From NCBI GenBank assembly GCA_023446735.1, contig JAEXPQ010000297.1, positions 1-10,067 on the forward strand: a DNA stretch of 10,067 nt, read 5' to 3'. The notes below the pieces were generated by a model. The model was given only the letters and a program-made list of their open reading frames with translations. It ran no database searches and was not told the origin of the DNA. Made by a program: the position numbers and the translations under genes. Numbering within the stretch: position 1 is the first letter of the stretch; each line of letters begins with the position of its first letter. Below, piece by piece: positions 7,234 through 10,067 of this stretch. This DNA comes from Verrucomicrobiota bacterium. GTDB lineage: Bacteria; Verrucomicrobiota; Verrucomicrobiia; Opitutales; Opitutaceae.

Positions 7234-8391
7234 CTACTTGGAGCAGCGTTTCCGCCACGCCGGCAGCTCCTTGTCGAGGAACGCCGCCGGCCAGCGGCCG
7301 TACCAGTCGTAGCCGGTGCGGCGCTCGCGACCGACCTGCTCGTAGGTCGACACCTGCTGGCCCTCGCGGTTGGCGAGGACGGGGGCGTTGGTCGTCAAAT
7401 CGTAGAAACGCGCCCAGAGCGGCGGGGCGGCCGGGTCGGCCACGAGCCGCCGGTCCTCGACGCTGATGTGGTACTGGAAATCGACCGCATCGGCCGCGAC
7501 GGTCTCCAGTCTCCAGCCGGTGATCGCACTGGCCTCCAGCCACGCCGCGGTTGCCTCGACCGCCGCGACGACCTCTGGTGGTGGTGCCTCGATGCTGATG
7601 AGATAGCGCAGGACTTCGACGCTTTCCCGGCTTGTGATCGACGGCAGTTCGAACGAACGACCACGGGTTGGGGCGAGCGTGACCGGGTCGTACTGGCCGG
7701 CCCAGCCGGTGAGGCGCCCGCCGCGGCGAATCTGGAGCAGCAGCACCGCGGCGTCGCCACGGGCGACGGCCGCGCGGGCGCGTTCCCGCAGGTCGGGTTC
7801 GACCCAGCTGAACGGCGGTCGCCCGGCGGCCACCGCGCGCAGGAGGCGCAGCACGTTGGGTGTCACCGCGTCGGCAAAGGTGAGGAGTCCGCGGTAGCCC
7901 TCGTTGTTCGGAAAGGAGTGCGGCCAGGCGCCCGAAGAGTGCTGGGCGGAGAGCACGAACTCGAGGCCGCGGCGGGCGGCGTCGCGGTGCCGCACGTCGC
8001 CGGTGATCTGGTACGCACCGGAGAGGTAGGCGATCTGCGGGCAGGTGGCGCCGTTGTCGAAGCTGGTGTCGGTCTTCTCCCGGTCGGCGGCGAGGGCGGC
8101 GCGTTCCTCCGCGGTGAGGATGCGTTGCGGATCCTCGTTCTCGCGCCAGCCGCCGTTGGCCCGCTGGTAGAGCAGAAGGTGTTCGGCGATGCCGGCGACA
8201 TCGTCGTCCGCGAGCCGCGGGTAGCGGGTCAGGTGGTGCGAGTGCTGCCAGTGGTGGATGCCGTCGGCGAAGCCGTCGAGCGGCAGCGGCGAGGCCGGGG
8301 CGGTGGCGGCGGCCAAGGGCAGGACTGCGACGAGGCCGATCGCGAGGGCGGGCAGAAGCGGCCGAAGGAGGGTGGGGAGGCGGCGCTGCAT
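7234..8391 (-). CDS. pelA: Secreted pectate lyase, polysaccharide lyase family 10
   Basis: Predicted to cleave alpha-1,4-polygalacturonate by beta-elimination outside the cytoplasm, a step in pectin breakdown. The 385-residue product has a signal peptide (RRLPTLLRPLLPALAIGL ... LAAATA, about 1-31) and then a single PL10 domain to the end. Recognisable family blocks are YQRANGGW with ENEDPQR (75-90), TDTSFDNGATCPQIAYL (107-123), LLTFADAVTPNVL (169-181), GQYDPVTLAPTRGRSFELPS (232-251), ARFYDLTTNAPV with NREG (327-344) and RRTGYDWYGRWP (357-368). As I recall the Cellvibrio Pel10A structure, its key residues are Asp389, Asp451, Arg524, Arg596 and Arg610. Asp112/Asp174 and Arg328/Arg342 reproduce two of those spacings exactly (62 and 14), and Arg245 is the likely catalytic Arg, so the enzyme looks active. 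ATG 8391 is chosen for the signal peptide; a TTG at 8427 is in frame. GGAG lies only one base from the ATG. Confidence 0.93.
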   Translation of the reverse strand: MQRRLPTLLRPLLPALAIGLVAVLPLAAATAPASPLPLDGFADGIHHWQHSHHLTRYPRLADDDVAGIAEHLLLYQRANGGWRENEDPQRILTAEERAALAADREKTDTSFDNGATCPQIAYLSGAYQITGDVRHRDAARRGLEFVLSAQHSSGAWPHSFPNNEGYRGLLTFADAVTPNVLRLLRAVAAGRPPFSWVEPDLRERARAAVARGDAAVLLLQIRRGGRLTGWAGQYDPVTLAPTRGRSFELPSITSRESVEVLRYLISIEAPPPEVVAAVEATAAWLEASAITGWRLETVAADAVDFQYHISVEDRRLVADPAAPPLWARFYDLTTNAPVLANREGQQVSTYEQVGRERRTGYDWYGRWPAAFLDKELPAWRKRCSK

Positions 8392-8424
8392 GCTCCGGAG
8401 GTTGGCGCGTTCCGCCGCCGAGGC

Positions 8425-8441
8425 CAAACCGGAAGCGTTTG
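8425..8441. promoter_or_regulatory. Possible operator: inverted repeat upstream of the pectate lyase
   Basis: On the minus strand the 17-mer caaacgcttccggtttg has 5-base arms (caaac/gtttg) around a 7-base spacer, centred about 42 bases before the pectate lyase ATG at 8391. It is the most AT-rich spot in a very GC-rich gap. Its size and position would suit a LacI- or GntR-type repressor site, but no regulator gene is in the window and this is a single occurrence. Confidence 0.25.
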
Positions 8442-8442
8442 C

Positions 8443-8484
8443 GGGCGGGCGCCGCGTCAGGCGTGGGCTTCCAGGGCGGGCGCC
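8443..8484. repeat. Pair of 11-base direct repeats between the GNAT and pectate lyase genes
   Basis: The 11-mer gggcgggcgcc occurs at 8443-8453 and 8474-8484, 31 bases apart, in the 115-base gap between the GNAT stop and the pectate lyase start. About three helical turns separate them, which would suit a protein bound to one face, but the GC-rich composition makes chance likely. No T-tract terminator is visible in this gap. Confidence 0.25.
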
Positions 8485-8506
8485 TTAGCGGGGCTGGCGG
8501 ATGGGC

Positions 8507-9388
8507 TCAGGTGGCGGCGGTCCAAGCGCGGTGCGTGCGCAGGCGGGTGCCGCCGAGGCGTTGCGCCATGCGAATGGTCTCGGCGGCCGTGGCGGGATTG
8601 GCGGTGAGGACGACCTCGGTCAATCCCGCGGCCTGCGCCTGTTCCAGGGAGCGTTGGAGCAGCAGGGCGTTGGGCAGGTTGGCCTTGCCGATGGACGCGG
8701 GCGCAGTCACCCGCGTCTCCACGATCGCGCGCGGCGGCTCCTTGCGGATCAGCAACGCGGCGACAACCTGCCCGGCACGGAGAACGAGGCTGCTCAGCTC
8801 GCGGTCGTAGCCGCGGGGCGTCGTGTCCGAGAAACGGACGCGCTCGGCCGGCAGCAGACCGGCGGCGCCGACGAGGGCGACGAGCTGTTCGTCGTGCTCG
8901 GGCCGCGCCGGGCCGGCGAGCAGGCCGGCGGCGGCCGCCTTGCGCCCGAGGCCCGGAGCGTGCGGGGCGAGGCGGGTGGCGTAGGCGGCCAACGGGATGC
9001 GCCAGAGCTCCTCGGTGCGGCTGCAGACGAAGCCGGCTTCGGCGAGGCTTGGCTCCGCCGCGCCGGTCTCGTCGCCGGTGGTCTCGCACTGGACTGCGGA
9101 AAGGCCGGCGTGGCGGGCGTGTGCGAGCGCGGCTCGGAGCAGCCGGACCGACTCGGCCGCGAAGCGAGGGCGGACCGACCAGCGCAGGGGAGCCGGGGCC
9201 GCCGGATCGGCCGGTGTCGAATCGCTGCGGCGACGGAGGGCGGCGACGCCGACCAGGCGCTCGTTCGGGGCGCACGTGACGAGGACCAGGTAGTCGGTGG
9301 GGCCGCGGGCCGCGACTTCGGGGAACGCCTCGAAGAGCCGGGCGAGTTCGTCGGGCCAGGGATGGCGGATGACGGTGGCGGGACTCAT
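8507..9388 (-). CDS. GNAT-like protein with two acetyltransferase-type halves
   Basis: A 293-residue predicted cytoplasmic protein with no signal peptide or membrane segment. The first half has a GNAT-like pattern: YLVLVTCAPNERLVGVAALR (strand), a variable loop, SVRPRFAAESVRLLRAALAH (helix near the CoA site), then AVQCET ... LAEAGFVCSRTEELWRIP. The second half repeats it from about 190: QVVAALLIRKE, ETRVTAPASIG, NALLLQRSLEQAQAAGLTEV, then NPATAAETIRMAQRLGGTRL. The Asn-Pro ... helix ... Leu-Gly-Gly ending is typical of the last part of a GNAT fold. Neither half shows a clear Q/RxxGxG/A CoA loop, so one or both may be degenerate. The acceptor is unknown. ATG 9388 was chosen because it overlaps the upstream stop by ATGA and removes an Arg/Pro-rich extension that is only the sulfotransferase gene read out of frame. 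The overlap implies translational coupling. Confidence 0.75.
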   Translation of the reverse strand: MSPATVIRHPWPDELARLFEAFPEVAARGPTDYLVLVTCAPNERLVGVAALRRRSDSTPADPAAPAPLRWSVRPRFAAESVRLLRAALAHARHAGLSAVQCETTGDETGAAEPSLAEAGFVCSRTEELWRIPLAAYATRLAPHAPGLGRKAAAAGLLAGPARPEHDEQLVALVGAAGLLPAERVRFSDTTPRGYDRELSSLVLRAGQVVAALLIRKEPPRAIVETRVTAPASIGKANLPNALLLQRSLEQAQAAGLTEVVLTANPATAAETIRMAQRLGGTRLRTHRAWTAAT

Positions 9389-10067
9389 GGTGCGACGCTG
9401 GCGCCTTTCTCGCGGTGCAGCTCGGGACGGATTGCACCGGCCATGGATTCTGCGTGAGGCAGGCGTTCGGCGCCGAGGAAATCGCGGAGCGCGGCCACGG
9501 CGGCGGCGGGTTGCGCGACGAGCGCGGGATAGTCGACCTCCAGCAGTCGGATGTGCGGCGCGGTGCGCAGCGTGGCGAGGACGGCCGCCTCGTGCCGGGC
9601 CAGCAGCTCGGGTGGGGCGGCTTCGGTTGGCGCGGTGCCGGTGCGGGCCGAGCGCATCTTCGCCTGCGAGGCGGCGACCTGCTCCGGCGGGCGGCGGAGG
9701 AAGATGATCCGGTATTTGTGCTGTGGAGGCAGGTGCGGGAGAAGCGGGCAGACGACCTTGGCGACCTTGCCCTCGGCTTGGAGGATGAGCTCGGGGCGGC
9801 GCGCCAATTCCTTCACGGCCTCCCACTCGTAGTAGCCCTCGGGGTTGTGGGCGTCGGGGGTGCGTTGGCCGTCGGTCATGGGCGCGAGTCCGCCCCGGGC
9901 GAGCATCTGCATCATCAGCGAGGTGCCGGAGCGCGGCAGGCCGGAAACGATGGTGAACTCGCGACCGGAGAAGCCCGCCGCCGGCTCGGCGTTGGCCGGC
10001 GCGGGTGGGTTGTAGGTGCCGATCGGTTGCGCGGCGGCGCGGGCCCGGGTGCGCGACTCGCCCAAGG
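9385..10067 (-). CDS. Sulfotransferase-family protein, partial (N-terminus at or beyond the right edge)
   Basis: A predicted cytoplasmic enzyme that would transfer sulfate from PAPS to an unidentified acceptor. Numbering from the TTG at 10065, the P-loop-type 5'-phosphosulfate motif is FTIVSGLPRSGTSLMMQML (37-55), followed by MTDGQRTPDAHNPEGYYEWE (63-82), a signature of a compact bacterial sulfotransferase group. The second PAPS-binding block is YRIIFLRRPPEQVAAS (118-133). LLEVDYPALVAQPAAAVAAL with DFLG (174-198) is the usual C-terminal block; the domain ends at residue 226, so the catalytic core is complete. The frame is open to base 10067, and no ATG or GTG occurs in frame before the P-loop, so translation starts at the TTG or outside the window. 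The 36 residues before the P-loop are Ala/Pro-rich and look like a leader or linker. The stop overlaps the GNAT start by 4 bases. Acceptor unknown. Confidence 0.87.
   Translation of the reverse strand, partial: LGESRTRARAAAQPIGTYNPPAPANAEPAAGFSGREFTIVSGLPRSGTSLMMQMLARGGLAPMTDGQRTPDAHNPEGYYEWEAVKELARRPELILQAEGKVAKVVCPLLPHLPPQHKYRIIFLRRPPEQVAASQAKMRSARTGTAPTEAAPPELLARHEAAVLATLRTAPHIRLLEVDYPALVAQPAAAVAALRDFLGAERLPHAESMAGAIRPELHREKGASVAP

Noticed and set aside
7123..8607. A 494-codon plus-strand frame opposite the pectate lyase
   Set aside because: It is an antisense shadow of a gene with clear PL10 motifs and signal peptide.
8457..9437. A 326-codon minus-strand frame overlapping the GNAT gene
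   Set aside because: The product is extremely Arg/Pro-rich and is the GNAT gene in another frame; the chosen frame gives GNAT-like strands and helices and the ATGA overlap.
9389..9826. Upstream extension of the GNAT frame to 9826
   Set aside because: The added 146 residues are the sulfotransferase gene out of frame, and ATG 9388 overlaps that gene's stop in the usual coupled arrangement.

Overview
The window is GC-rich, uses G/C-ending codons heavily, and carries six protein genes. The organism is most likely a member of Opitutaceae (Verrucomicrobiota). The main reason is the TonB-dependent receptor at 2054-5767, whose N-terminus (TonB box VVLSPFVV, then SLAGTR, SSISVV and a plug ending in RGPNSILFG) has the form typical of the large receptor families in that lineage. 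The exported protease with a DGDGDG...NFEEFAYGLDP stretch fits the same group. The taxonomic call is from memory of protein families, not from a search.

Layout. (1) 1-1596, minus strand, running off the left edge: an exported multidomain protein with a PA14-like domain between OB-like segments and the start of a beta-sandwich-like segment. (2) 1597-2053: a divergent intergenic region with no clear gene. (3) 2054-5767, plus: the 1237-residue TonB-dependent receptor, closed by a strong intrinsic terminator at 5803-5834. (4) 5940-7172, plus: a secreted trypsin-like serine protease with a C-terminal acidic, calcium-binding-like motif. (5) 7234-8391, minus, convergent with the protease: a secreted family-10 pectate lyase. 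(6) 8507-9388, minus: a protein with two GNAT-like halves. (7) 9385-10067, minus, running off the right edge: a PAPS-type sulfotransferase domain whose stop codon overlaps the GNAT start by 4 bases.

How they may work together. An outer-membrane receptor, a pectate lyase, a secreted protease and a PA14-type exported protein suggest a cell living on plant polysaccharide and protein, with the receptor perhaps importing a breakdown product such as oligogalacturonides. That link rests on proximity only; the genes are on different strands and do not form one operon. The sulfotransferase and GNAT genes are a translationally coupled pair and look like a separate unit. No RNA genes, mobile elements, CRISPR arrays or origins were seen. 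No single novel system is evident. The most unusual items are the PA14/OB protein, the coupled sulfotransferase-tandem GNAT pair, and a protease whose signal-peptide cleavage site coincides with the position of the trypsin mature N-terminus.
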